Source: Macrosoma leucophasiata (Eukaryota > Arthropoda > Insecta > Lepidoptera > Hedylidae). Taken from it: DNA of 64,000 nucleotides. The translations under genes and the position numbers were made by a program. Numbering within the stretch: the first letter of the stretch is position 1; each line of letters begins with the position of its first letter. Of this stretch, positions 10,150-19,960 are shown one piece after another. Location: the NCBI GenBank assembly GCA_036365455.1, contig JAWQUS010000023.1, forward strand, positions 7,316,001-7,380,000, written 5' to 3'. The notes under the pieces are model-generated. The model searched no databases, was not told where the DNA came from, and saw nothing but the letters and a program-made list of their open reading frames with translations.

Positions 10150-10920
10150 ACTGCTGTTGTTGATCCATGTGTGATGAGTGTCTCTCAGAGATAAATTTAA
10201 GGAAATAAATATATTGACTGTAGCTTCGCAATACATTTACGAAAATGTACTGTATGTACGTAAAAATATTAGCGAATTTCCTAGTAGAGCTAATGATTAT
10301 ACGTATACTAGGAACAAACACAAGTTGTCTGTGCACACAACACGACTGCATAGGGTGAGCAATTCTTTTAGAGGTCAATGTATACGCTTCTTTAACAAAA
10401 TACCTGAAGATGTTCAAAGTCTTTCGATTAATAAATTTAAGAAAGTTATCAAAAAACGCTTATACATGTGAAACTATTATAAAACATGTGATTATCTTAA
10501 TGACACTACACCATGGGATTGAAGCGATCGCCCCCAGGCTATTTCGAAAACCTGTACTTTGGATTTACAGACTGTATTAGATTTAAGTTTATATTCAAAA
10601 GAGCTGTACTGAGTTTCTTCAGTGGCGGAGTTCTTCTCAGTATTGACTGCCCTTGGAATTCTGCCAAGTGAATAACCTTTATTATGACGACCAAATTCAT
10701 TCTTTCTCAGTTTCTTTTGAAATGGGGAAATGGAGGAATTTGTAAATAATTGATGCTTTCCATATTATACAAAATTGTTCAGTGTCTATTTAATTTATTA
10801 CGTGTTTTTGATTATTATTAGTGGTTATTCACTCTAGGTTAGTTTAAAAAAAAATTACGATGTAAAAGTGCTCTCCAGGAGCCTAATTATATGAAATAAA
10901 TGAATATTGAATATATATTG
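10150..10920 (+). mobile_element. CR1/Jockey-like LINE, 5'-truncated 3' end
   Basis: Holds the last part of a LINE ORF2 (10178-10525) followed by about 390 bp of AT-rich 3' UTR that ends in 'atgaaataaatgaatattg' near 10915. The coding part aligns in type with the C-terminal domain seen at 1890-2336. It is a dead 5'-truncated insertion. Confidence 0.75.
10178..10525 (+). pseudogene. LINE ORF2 C-terminal remnant with in-frame stop
   Basis: The frame reads 'ASQYIYENVLYVRKN', then 'RNKHKLSVHTTRLHRV', then 'GQCIRFFNKIPEDVQSL' and 'FKKVIKKRLYM', followed by a TGA. The same frame then continues 'NYYKTCDYLNDTTPWD' to the next stop. 'YIYENLLYV', 'NKIP' and a terminal 'DYLND..PW' are typical of the end of CR1/Jockey-type ORF2 proteins, so the first TGA is a nonsense mutation and the real C-terminus lies near 10525. 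There is no RT domain here because the 5' part is missing. Confidence 0.8.
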
Positions 10921-10980
10921 CATTGCACGTAACAGTATTAAGTTTTATCAATGTGTACTTACTTTGTGTGATAGAATTCC

Positions 10981-11090
10981 ATTACTGGTGGTGGAGCTGT
11001 AATTTCTTCAAGGTTCTTCTTCATCTTCTAATCTACTTGCTAAATGGTACTGATCAGCGCTATCACGTTCAGGTAATAATACACGAGTAT
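10981..11090 (+). mobile_element. Family-B SINE, 5' fragment, diverged
   Basis: 'tactggtggtggagct' corresponds to the B head and 'ctacttgctaaatggtactg' plus 'gcgctatcacgttcaggt' to its middle. The 3' half is absent. Confidence 0.55.
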
Positions 11091-11307
11091 CTGACGGCTC
11101 GGACACAAATTATTCGGACACTAGGCCGAGTTGACACATTTTATTACTTTTTTCACTGACGATTCTATTCGGTTACTATTGATCGGAGGTGTTTGCTTAT
11201 CTGCCACATGAATAAAATTGATTTACAAATGTATTTTTTTCCTCTTAACACGTTCTTTATATTAGTTTATATGTTTAGATTAGGTATAACTAATATTAAT
11301 AATCTTC

Positions 11308-11469
11308 GTTTTATATTATTTCGCATTAACACATGCTTGTGAAATATATTTTTCACAACCAGTAGGTCGCGAGTTCGAGTCTCGCCTGAAGTCAAAATTT
11401 TTCTTTCCATTTTTCTTTAAAAATAAAATATATTTCACAAGCATGTGTTAATGCGAAATAATATAAAAC
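11308..11469. repeat. Perfect 45-bp inverted repeat around a tRNA-like 3' half
   Basis: The arms 11308-11352 and 11425-11469 are exact reverse complements over 45 bp and contain 'cgcattaacacatgcttgtg'. The loop (11353-11424) carries 'gtcgcgagttcgagtctcgc', a tRNA T arm with a B box, and the family tail. The arms recur, in part, at 30467-30563, 37001-37066 and 49819-50249, so they are terminal sequences of family C. Confidence 0.9.
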
Positions 11470-11625
11470 AATTATTAAGGGTAAAAGCGACTTCTTTCCG
11501 ATATTCAATAAACTGAAAAGTCTATTATATCGGTTGCCTAACTAGCATAGTTGGTAATAGATGGCGCTGCTGCTACCATAAAGCAATGCAATAGATGTGA
11601 AGGAAAGATTTGACAAATCGGGCAG

Positions 11626-11701
11626 GGCTTCAGTAGCTCAATTGGAAGAGCGGCTGGACTAGATTCCCAGTAGGTCGCGAGTTCGAGTCTCGCCTGAAGT
11701 C
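11626..11701 (+). mobile_element. tRNA-Tyr-like sequence of family C, 76 nt
   Basis: Acceptor stem 'ggcttca'/'tgaagtc' pairs over 7 bp with one wobble. The D arm is 'gctc...gagc' and the T arm 'gcgagttcgagtctcgc' is complete. Resemblance to tRNA-Tyr is seen in 'agtagctcaattgg.agagcgg..ggact' and 'taggtcgc.agttcgagtc'. The anticodon loop has about nine bases and no GTA, and there is no intron, so it is very probably a mobile derivative, not a working gene. Confidence 0.65.
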
Positions 11702-11784
11702 AAGTTTTTCTTTCCATTTTTCTTTAATAATCTTCGTCAAGTGGACGTAACAATGCTAGATTTTCTGTTTTTGCGTTATTTTTT

Positions 11785-12117
11785 ATTTTTTTTTGTTATG
11801 GAAGTGGCTAACAAGCATGCAGTTCACATAAGTGTTAAGTGATGACTGCAGCCTATAGACACCCACACAAAGACCAAGGTCAAAATGCAGATGCGTTACA
11901 GTGGTAACGCATCTGCATTTTGAGTGCCTCATAAAACCTTAGGCCTCAGGAGTGCCTGAGGCCTAAGCTTTTATGCCTCTGTGCCGGAAATTACAGGGCC
12001 GTACATTATCACCTGATCGGAACACGATAGTGCTGAACACTTCCATTTAACGGCAAGTATATTAGGTAATGCGGTGGTGCCTACGCCCGCGAGCTCCGTC
12101 ACTGGAGCCCTACCACT
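11785..12117 (-). mobile_element. Family-B SINE carrying two internal palindromes
   Basis: Complete B copy on the minus strand: T-run (poly(A) tail) at the left, head ('ctccagtgacggagctcgcg' in reverse) at the right. It is enlarged by two perfect snap-back duplications: arms of 20 bp at 11880-11899/11904-11923 and of 13 bp at 11938-11950/11955-11967, each with the 4-nt loop 'agtg'. Both copy adjacent pieces of the B consensus in inverted order. Confidence 0.85.
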
Positions 12118-12335
12118 AGAATTTACAGACAAATTATAATGTATATGTGTTTTTATTCATCAAATTAACTAAAGAGGAATAAACAATGCTGTACATGTCA
12201 TTATCCATTAATCAAAGTCTTATTATGTGCAATTAGTTGGTATCAAAACGTAACACTGTTTTCCTTATGAACATGATAGGTATCTATGTTATCCTCTACT
12301 ACATATTTTGTTTTTATACAATAGTGTTGTGTTTC
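12118..12335. other. No recognised feature
   Basis: AT-rich spacer. Confidence 0.4.
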
Positions 12336-12565
12336 ATTAGGGGAGAATATGCCATAATAGCCACGCTTGGCAGGCGGATTGGCGATCGCAGTGACGGTAG
12401 TTTTATCGCGGCATGATGCACATCCCGCGTTGTTATAGTTACTACAGCTCTATTGGAATGTCTTGATCGCAATTGTTCGGTTGACTGACTGCACTAGCGG
12501 AAGAATTCTCTACCAGTAGAAGAAAATTCTTCCGTTAGTGGCCGGTGGGGTCGTCACGTCCCGAA
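12336..12565 (+). mobile_element. Family-E repeat, plus strand
   Basis: Well preserved core: 'aatagccacgcttggcaggc', 'gcgatcgcagtgacggtag', 'gcgttgttatagttac', then 'gaagaattctc' paired with 'gaaaattcttc' and 'ggccggtggggtcg'. Head missing. Confidence 0.7.
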
Positions 12566-12962
12566 GCCGCAGATTTTCTGTCCTTTTGTGAGGAATGTGG
12601 GTAAACTAAGTAAATTTTCTACCGATCGATGTCAATATCGACAATGCTTCGTATTGAAGCATAATAAGAAAAAGCCAGCCTTTTTATAGTTATTAAAGTA
12701 GATTCCCTGGCATGTTTGGTTGTCCGTGAACTGCAGTTCCATTTTAATACTCGAATGAACATTAGTCAACGTATGCGGCACTTATCACGGAAGTCTCTGC
12801 TTTTTTTAAATCAAGCAAGTATAATTTTTATTACCACCTCGCAAGGTGTTTATTTCAATCACCCAGTTCCCTGGTAGTACCAGTACCAATCTGCCTAAGT
12901 AATCCATCTGAACCAAGAACAGAGTTATGAATTTAAAAAAGGAACAAGAAGTGTCCATTCTC
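12566..12962. other. No recognised feature
   Basis: No ORF and no repeat match to the rest of the window. Confidence 0.45.
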
Positions 12963-13190
12963 TCGTGGTAGAGCTCCAGTAATGGAGCTCGCGGGCATAG
13001 GCATCACCGCATTACCTTATCTACTTGTCGCTAAATGGTAGTCATCTGCGCTATCGTGATCCGGTCAGGTGTTAATGTAATTTCCGGCACAGAGGTATAA
13101 CTGGGCTATTCCACTAGTCCCTACCAACGTAGTCCCTGGTAGGGAAGTCTTAAACCTCAGGAGTGGCTACGCACCTGCAACAAAATGGTT
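12963..13190 (+). mobile_element. Family-B SINE with a 49-bp internal insertion
   Basis: The head 'gtggtagagctccag' and middle are in order up to 'agaggtataac' (13101). Then come 49 bases foreign to the consensus (13102-13150) with a small hairpin ('gtccctacca'/'tggtaggga'), after which the consensus resumes at 'cctcaggagtgg'. The 3' third is lost. Confidence 0.7.
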
Positions 13191-13469
13191 TTATGCAGAT
13201 ATTTATTGGCTACAATCTGACAACAGATACAATATGAATAATGTGGTGAATGTATGAAGTTCTTTAAATATAGAGGATATGATCCAGAAATTGCTTCTCA
13301 TTGACAATGTCAACACTATTAACTGTGTGGAGACTGTACGCTTTGCTCGAATTCCTATACCACTAGGCTTGAATGCCTGACATAACTATTGACTAACCAT
13401 GCATGCCTTTCCATTAGCTAGGCGTTATGTGAAGTTTGCCCCTTTTCGTGATAATTGCTTGCTATTCGT
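13191..13469. other. No recognised feature
   Basis: Nothing supported. Confidence 0.4.
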
Positions 13470-13690
13470 ATAGATACACTTCTCCCGATCTTCTTCTAAA
13501 TTCAGCGTTTTCTTCAATGCTCGCCAATTCTAAAGGCTCTTGAGATTTGACCCAACTTTCAGACAGTATTCGATCTATGTGGTCAAGTTAGCTCAGTCTT
13601 GGTCTTCCTGGGCCTCTGCCAGTTTTGACGGTTAAACGTGAAATCCTGCTTCTACCCAAAATTCTCCTCTCTAAGGAGGCTGCATGTCAA
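13470..13690 (-). pseudogene. RTE-like ORF2 C-terminal remnant, heavily decayed
   Basis: On the minus strand the segment 13589-13619 encodes 'GRGPGRPRLS', followed by 'DHIDRILSE', which matches the order 'GCRGPGRPRLTYHDQIGRVLSD' of the better preserved copy at 44953-45444. The frame is broken on both sides. It is an old copy of the same non-LTR element. Confidence 0.65.
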
Positions 13691-14084
13691 ACCCCAACTT
13701 TCTATGACCAGTAATTTCGACTGTGCGATGTTTGTCAGTTACTCACTCCATTACGGAAAAGTTTAATCGTTTGTTAATAAATGATTGTTAAGTAAATACA
13801 TTTCGTAGAGTGTCATCCCTAATTGCGGGTCAAAAAGCGTCTCTATATATAGCAACGCTTATGATCCTACCTTTGTGTTTCCAGTTCTATTTATAGTCCA
13901 GATTTAAATCTGGCCCATTCTAATTATAGCCACTTGGTCGGTCGGAGAGTAAGATCACGCTAAAAAGTACTTAAAACGATTCTTTGAAATGTCATGTAGA
14001 CGATGCAGGCATAAAGGCAGATTACATTATACGATTTCTCTAGTCTACAGAAACGGGATGGTGTAATAAGAAATAGGGTGTTAG
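13691..14084. other. No recognised feature
   Basis: Contains a short palindrome 'ccagatttaaatctgg' near 13895. Otherwise nothing supported. Confidence 0.4.
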
Positions 14085-14346
14085 TTTTTTTTTTAATGTA
14101 ATATAAGTGGCAAACAAGCATGCAGTTCACATTGATGTTAAGTGATGACTGCAGTCTATAGACACCCACACAATGACCAGAGGTCAAAATGTGCTGCCAC
14201 TCCTGAGGCATTAGTTGTTATGCCTCTGTGTATTACCACCTGACCGGAACACGATAGTGATGAACACTACCATTTAGCGGCAAGTATATAAGGTAATGCG
14301 GTGGTGCCTACGCCCGCGAGCTCCGTCACTGGAGCTCTACCACCAG
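14085..14346 (-). mobile_element. Family-B SINE, complete
   Basis: 262 bp with T-run at the left and the head 'ctggtggtagagctccag' (reverse) at the right end. Full consensus order: 'gcatgcagttcacattgatg', 'gtgatgactgcag', 'actcctgaggc', 'cggaacacgatag', 'ggtggtgcctacgcccgcg'. All complete copies end at the same head, as expected of a SINE and not of variably truncated LINEs. Confidence 0.85.
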
Positions 14347-14869
14347 AAAAATAATGCAATAAAATGTATGCAAATTCTTGAGATCTGCGTTAGAGAAATA
14401 AAAGTATTCTTATATTTAAATTCGCCTCCAAATTAAGAGTGAGTCACCCAGGGAGAAGTTTCTAGTTTAGTGTTATAAGCGGCGCCCTAGATATGCAGAC
14501 CGGGAGCTCGAGGGTCAGGGCACGATAAATCGTGTCATGTAATAGGCTTTTTAAATAGACGACAATGCTTGTTGACGTCACCTCATCAAGCGAATGACGT
14601 CACCGACCTTGCTTTTTGCCAAGGCCTAAAAATGCGTTAAAAGAAATTTCATTGTTATAACTACGGTGCTTTTTCTCATTTTGTTTTCTGTTTCAAGACT
14701 AAACATCGTAACAATTATGTAATTATACGCGAGTACATCTTTGCAGGTTTATTCTTTTGAAAATTCTGCTTCATTTGGTGCTGAAAAATGAGTTATAAAT
14801 TTACTCTTTTCTGTGATATTAGCCGTCGAAATGATGAAATACTGGTCACGACACAAAGGAAATTAATAA
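14347..14869. other. Unassigned; two CRE-like octamers at 14573 and 14595
   Basis: Contains two perfect TGACGTCA octamers at 14573-14580 and 14595-14602, 22 bp apart. No gene is recognisable nearby, so a regulatory role is only a possibility. Confidence 0.4.
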
Positions 14870-15428
14870 AGGGGCGTTCATAAAATAGGAGGTGTTTTTT
14901 AAAAATGTTCTGTGCCTCCCTCCCCCCTGGAAAGATGTCGTGAGATTTATTCAACCCCCTCCCCCATCGCCCAATCTCATGTGAGATTTTTCAAAATATG
15001 GGTTTCTTATGAAAACAAGAAAAAAAAAATTGTTTCGTGCTATTATTTACGACTAGTTAAGACTAGTAATTAGAACAAAGGACGGGATACTATACCGTAA
15101 ATTCAGATTAAATTGAGCTATTTCGTATAAAACAAATATGGTGAGTTGACAATGTATGTATTCTATAACGGCGAAGTATGAATGGAATTATTTTCTTTCG
15201 AACGAATTAGTGAATAATCTTAATCTTAAGCTGTAATCTGTACAATCTGGATAATGGACCAAAATAGTACGAGTATATTTATTTTGTTTCAATCAGAAAA
15301 AAAATGGCGTATTTGCCGAGACCGAGGTGGTCTCGGCAAATCATCGGTCTCTCAAACATAAGATTAGATGAGATTTGACTCGACCCCCTCCCCACCTTAA
15401 ACATCTCACGTAATTTATGGACGCCCCC
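14870..15428. mobile_element. Non-autonomous DNA element with TAA duplication
   Basis: Terminal inverted repeats 'ggggcgttcataaa' (14871) and 'tttatggacgcccc' (ending 15427) agree at 13 of 14 positions. Both sides carry TAA (14867-14869, 15429-15431). A 3-bp TWA duplication with G-rich ends suggests a PIF/Harbinger-like MITE, which is an inference. Internally there are 'ccccctcccc' tracts and a 13-bp perfect hairpin (15311-15323/15329-15341). No transposase frame. Confidence 0.6.
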
Positions 15429-16114
15429 TAACACGATACCTCTAGTGAATATAGAAAATACTCTAGTGAATATATAAATATAGAAAATGGGGTTAATATA
15501 TAGAGAAGACACAGGGAACAAACAGCCGGTTCCTTTTTTAAATTGATTTGACAGGAGAGTGTGGTAGAATGCTAAAAACTGGAACCGTGCTAACAAGGGG
15601 AGTGTCCTGTTGTTTTTTAGAGTGCCTTAGACGACATATTTCATAAGTTCCTTAACAATAGCATACATCTATGTTGATTTTTATTACATCACACATGAAT
15701 TGCGAACAATGTTCCCTCGTAAACATTTCTTACGATGGCAAATGCTATCGTAATCCTAAATCATATTCCAGTAAAATTAAATAGGGAGCGCACAGCACTT
15801 GGTTCAAGATGTTGATAGAGAAGTAAATTCGCTGTGAACGAGCGAGATGGCTATAGGTACGTATGTGAGACAGGGACACGTGATGTTATTTGGTGTAAAA
15901 GGTTAAGAGGGCATCACGTTGAACTTAGCGTTCGATTTTAGGTTTCGTTGGCCGACGGCGGTGCACTGAAAAATAGACCAGAGAGTAACGTTACGCGCAG
16001 ATATAGTTTTTGTATTTGTGCTCACTGAATAATGGAGATTTATTTAGGTGTCATAATGTATTCATCGTGTAAACAAACATATGCAAGTGAATTATAATTA
16101 AAAAATTAAAGGTT
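15429..16114. other. No supported gene
   Basis: A short tandem duplication of 'ctctagtgaatat' lies around 15440-15490. The 105-codon minus frame at 15279-15596 straddles the element border and is judged to be chance. Confidence 0.45.
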
Positions 16115-16235
16115 TACTTCGTGTGAGATTCGAACTTAGGTAATACCATTTTATAAATAGCTCAACCACTTTACCAAAAAGCTACTGACATCGACTATGG
16201 AACCAACTGATTGGTCTGTGGCTACTGAAGTCGAA
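16115..16235 (-). mobile_element. Degenerate tRNA-like repeat
   Basis: On the minus strand: 'cagtagctttttggtaaagt' (A-box-like), then a B box 'gttcgaatctca' and an acceptor-like end 'cgaagt', preceded by 'gacttcagtagcc'. It resembles family C but is too diverged for a firm assignment. Confidence 0.4.
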
Positions 16236-16822
16236 CTCATTTTTTGATGTTATCAATTCTATAGATATGTAGATATAAAATACATGATATCAATGATGTG
16301 TAGACCAAAACCAGTGGTCAAAACGTACAAATTTTGGAGACCTTTGATTGGGCTGTTTCGACACTATTTCTATGAAAAAAAATCATGGCTTAGAAAAACC
16401 ATGTTTTTTTTTCTTTTTACAACGATCATCTGGTAGGGCTTCATCTAACGATAAGGTCACCAGTATTTTTGTAATTATGTCTGCTGTGCTGATATATGTA
16501 TAAAGTCATAATTAAAACAATAATTTCTTACAAAGTAACAGATTCGACAACAATAGTCAATAAGGGCCAAATGTGTTGCAAATCACAAATCGTAGTGAAT
16601 TTCCAAAGTGTGTAAACTTACACAATAATTTCTCTTTGGAGAGTGTCGAAAGTTATGGGTGGGTTTACCGGGATCGGCCAAGTAAATTTCCTTCGATACG
16701 CACGGGACTTAAACATAAACATTGAAACCAAGCGTCTATCACTTTGCTATAAGAATAAGGTGGTTGGATAATGTAGGCGTAGATATTGAATAAAATAGTG
16801 TTTTGAATTAGAACTTTACAAA
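16236..16822. other. No recognised feature
   Basis: Around 16640-16770 the phrase 'gttatgggtgggtttaccgg...cggccaagtaaatttcct' recurs at 17640-17770 in diverged form, a direct repeat about 1 kb apart. Nothing else supported. Confidence 0.45.
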
Positions 16823-17190
16823 GTAATAATAAAATAATAATGGCAACCCATTATACGTCCCACTGCTGGGCACGAGTCTCTCCCCTTTTTGGGGCGAGGC
16901 CTGGAGCTTACTCCACCACGCTGCTCCAATGCGGATTGGTGGAGGTGGGTGGGTTAGTGGCCAACCCGCTGTCGGATGTTTTCAAACCGCCCATAAGGCC
17001 TCCGACAAGGTTTAAACGACTGCTATCCATTGATAGCAACCGGGACTGACGGCTTAACGTGCCCTCCGAAGCACGGAAACGCACATTTAATTTGCCACTA
17101 GCGGTCACCCATCACAATACCCGACCGCGCCCGTAGTGCTTAACCAAGTAGATCGCTTACGATCTACACCAGCCGCTGGGCCATGCGCGT
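16823..17190 (-). mobile_element. Family-F SINE with 5S-rRNA-like head
   Basis: About 368 bp on the minus strand. The head (about 17094-17145 reversed) reads 'gttaagcactacgggcgcgg' and then 'gatgggtgaccgc'. These correspond in order and spacing to the internal control region of eukaryotic 5S rRNA (A box, intermediate element, C box). The 3' end shows 'cccagcagtgggacgtataa' and an AT-rich tail. Two more copies lie at 36364-36729 and 57194-57550. This fits a 5S-derived SINE (SINE3 type), transcribed by pol III if active. Confidence 0.75.
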
Positions 17191-17418
17191 TTCTGTTTAA
17201 AAAGTGTTTGTTTGCAATTTAACTATTGTCTTCTCAATTTCTGGGATATTATTGGTTGGACTGTTTTGGCTAAAGCTTTCGATTTGAAGCGATGTTTCTA
17301 CGTTTCAATGGTCACCTGATGTAAGACCGCCTATTTTTATGTAATAAGTACCTACTCAATTGCATAAAAATAGCTATTGCGATTGTTCTAGATATTTACG
17401 AAGTCTGTAAATTTTGAC
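17191..17418. other. No recognised feature
   Basis: Short AT-rich spacer. Confidence 0.35.
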
Positions 17419-17620
17419 GACCCCGTTTATCCAGCTGTGTGAGACGACCGTTTGATTCGAAGGGTCGTGTTCGATCCCCGCACCGGGACAAATATTTGGA
17501 TGGCCTACAGATATTTGTTTCGGGTCTGGATGTTTGTGTATGTGTTGAGTGTGTACAACGGCACCCGCGACACAGGTTTATAATTAGTATGGGGCTGTGA
17601 GTGTAAGCGTATTTTATTTT
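17419..17620 (+). mobile_element. SINE-D, tRNA-derived, plus strand
   Basis: The tRNA-like head 'ccagctgtgtgagacgaccg' is followed by the B box region 'gttcgatccccgcaccggga'. The body is 'caaatatttggatggcctac' and the tail 'gctgtgagtgtaagcg'. Four other copies exist (25511, 26053, 33262, 41731). The family is unrelated to SINE-A in body and tail. Confidence 0.8.
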
Positions 17621-18264
17621 TATTTTAATTTATCTTTGGAGAATTTTGAAAGTTGTGGGTGGGTTGTGGTTTTATATGGATCGGCCAAGTAAAATTGCCT
17701 CGATACACGCAGGACTTACACCGTAAATATTGAAACCAAACGTTTATCTCTGCTATAAGAATAAAATGGGTAGATTATGTTGGTGTACATTTTGAATAGG
17801 CAAGTATTTATATTTAAAATTCTTTAGGTGTTTTATTGCAATTTAACGATTCGCACCTCTATTTTCTAGGCATCCATTGGTACAAAGAATCTCTCCGCTC
17901 TTGAAATCAGCTTCATCGCATCAGCTCGTTCGAAAATACTAAGACATTTAATTCATTATGAACGGTATGGTTGGTCTTTTTGTGTCGTTCTAAGTGGAAT
18001 ATAATTGGTACCTTGGTAATTGGTTGGGATTTGAAAATTAATTCTCGTTTAGGGAGTAAATTATTTGGTTACTGAGAAAACATCCATAAATGCTTCAGCA
18101 AACGTTCGAGAATGGTTTACGAGCGATTATTATTATAATGCTTGGGTTTGCTTCCAAAGTGGAAGGATGATGCAAATTTTGATGAGGCAATTTTCTCGAA
18201 ATATTTTATTGGGTGTTTGATACAGGTAATCAAATTACAATTTTATCTGTTACTAGCTTTTAGC
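17621..18264. other. No supported gene
   Basis: Includes the second half of the diverged direct repeat with 16640-16770. Otherwise featureless. Confidence 0.45.
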
Positions 18265-18390
18265 CCCGGTTTCGCACGGATGCAATTTATAGTATAGGAA
18301 TTTTGTAAATCGGTTCAGTAGTTTTGTGTGAAAACGTTACAAACATACATACAAAAACACAAATGTTTCCTCTTTATAATATTAGTATAT
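18265..18390 (-). repeat. Family-M interspersed repeat fragment
   Basis: 'ccccggtttcgcacggatgc' then 'tcggttcagtagttttg' and a final 'tataatattagtatat'. This is the common layout of a lepidopteran repeat that begins with 'tactaatattataaa' and ends 'gcgaagccggggc'. The copy is truncated. Confidence 0.5.
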
Positions 18391-18479
18391 TATATAGTAT
18401 CTCACTAAGCTAAATATTAGCTTTACATTCTATGATATTACCAACTTATTTCTGGTAGCAATCTCCAAACATTATTATC

Positions 18480-18710
18480 TAGTCGTCGGCCCGCCCTGGC
18501 TTCGCGCGGGTGCATTGTTACCTATCCTCTCCTATTCATCTTAGCGTAATGTTATATTAGCCTTCCCTGATAAATACTACTTAACGGATCTAACGGGCTA
18601 CTTAACACTGAAAAAAAATTTCAAATAGGACTAGTAGTTCCTGAGATTAGTACGTTGAAACAAACAAACAAACAAACTCTTCAGCTTTATAATATTAGTA
18701 TAGATTTGGA
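18480..18710 (-). repeat. Family-M interspersed repeat
   Basis: Runs from 'cgtcggcccgccctggcttc' to 'ctttataatattagtataga'. It matches 27085-27300 in the same orientation ('taacactgaaaaaa', 'aaataggac.agtagttcctga', 'caaacaaacaa'). Non-coding; class unknown. Confidence 0.65.
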
Positions 18711-18980
18711 GTAAGTATGTTATACACAGTACGGTTTCGACAAGCAAATTGTTACCATGTCCTTTTTGACATGACCACGTCATTGTAAAACGACGAACCT
18801 CGGCTGCACGCCCGAAATAGTGTCACGTTCCGCCGCCTGAGTCGAGCTTTCAAGCGAAAGTGCGGAACAAGCGATAGAGAGGCGAGGGTTCGGCTTGTGA
18901 CGAATGTTTTGTTATGGCCATTATTACATAAAATAATCATCTCGTCTCTTTACAGACCAATTATCTGCATTTTTTTTTGT
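18711..18980. other. No recognised feature
   Basis: A GC-richer patch at 18780-18910 has a short minus-strand frame without motifs. Confidence 0.35.
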
Positions 18981-19230
18981 TTTTTTTTTATGTTATGAAG
19001 CGGCAATAAAGCATACAGCTTACATTGATGGTAAGTAATACTGTAGCCTATAAACATCTACATGAGACTGGAGGTTTCAATGTAGATGTGTTGCCACTCC
19101 TGAGGTCTAAGGTATTATGACTCTGTGCCGGAAATAACAGGGCCGTCAATTACCACCTGACCGGAACACGATAGGGCTGAACACTACCATTTAGCGGCAA
19201 GCAGCTAAGGTAATGCGGTGGTACCCAGTA
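18981..19230 (-). mobile_element. Family-B SINE, head truncated
   Basis: T-run at the left, consensus order kept ('tcctgaggtctaagg', 'cggaacacgatagggctg', 'ggtaatgcggtgg') and the last 40 bases of the head lost. Confidence 0.8.
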
Positions 19231-19489
19231 AAAGAAGATCCTCAGTGGTAGCTTAACATCGCCATGGAATGTGTTTGAATACTCGCCTGGTCCCAGCTGT
19301 AGCTAAATTATTGTTCCTCGAGTCCCATCACCAGTAAACTTTCGGTATTCTAAATCTGATTTAAAGTTCTTTAACTTTCCTTTGTAACTCGTCCCGCTAC
19401 ATAAATTTACTTGAATAGTTTGTTGAGTAAAAAAGGCTAGGAAGACAATTATTTGAGTATTCGTCGCAAACTTTGTTGTACAAGTTAAT
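19231..19489. other. No recognised feature
   Basis: Nothing supported. Confidence 0.35.
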
Positions 19490-19960
19490 AAAACTAGTGT
19501 AAATTATGACTACGGCAACTTGCATCGGATATTGCGACAGTGTCACCGCGGTGAAACATGGCGACAACTTCACTAGAGTAGTAGAAACACTGAAATCTAT
19601 ACAAATAAATAAAATTGGAGTGTCTGTTTGTAATATTAAAATAACCGCTTTTTAATAAATACATATGTATGTATACACGGTACATATACCAAAACCACAT
19701 TTTTTACAATTTTTGTCTGTCTGTCTGTCTGTTTGGCAGGGCTAATATTGGGAACGGCTTAGCCGATTTTGACGGGACTATCACTGGTAGATAGCTGATG
19801 TGATAAGGAGTAACTTAGGCTACTTTTATTTCCATACATACATACATACCTACATACAAATAAGTAGAATTGGAGTGTATCCGATTTTGACGGGACTTTC
19901 ACTGGCAGATAGCTGATGTTATAATCTATACTTATTATAAAACTGTAGAAGTTCAAATTT
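19490..19960 (-). repeat. Family-H microsatellite-associated element
   Basis: Contains (tgtc)n at 19715-19732, 'catacatacatacctacata' and the conserved flanks 'gataaggagtaacttaggct' and 'gacgggactttcactgg'. The same blocks occur in the opposite orientation at 31339-31860. The block 'agattgctgatg-gacggga' appears twice, so it is internally repeated. The type is known from Lepidoptera as microsatellite-carrying repeats. Confidence 0.7.

Larger units (their letters stand above)
11296..11737 (+). mobile_element. Composite family-C element with 14-bp direct repeats
   Basis: A 414-bp unit (11310-11723) bracketed by a perfect 14-bp direct repeat 'ttaataatcttcgt' at 11296-11309 and 11724-11737. Inside, left to right: a perfect inverted repeat (arms 11308-11352 and 11425-11469) enclosing a tRNA-like 3' half; a linker that includes 'agatggcgctgctgctac'; and a complete 76-nt tRNA-Tyr-like sequence (11626-11701) with the tail 'tttttctttccatttttc'. 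The direct repeats look like a target-site duplication from retrotransposition, with the caveat that the left arm overlaps the repeat by 2 bp. No coding capacity. Confidence 0.65.

Noticed and set aside
11308..11469. Rho-independent terminator or other bacterial signal
   Set aside because: The stem is far too long and the context is eukaryotic repeats.
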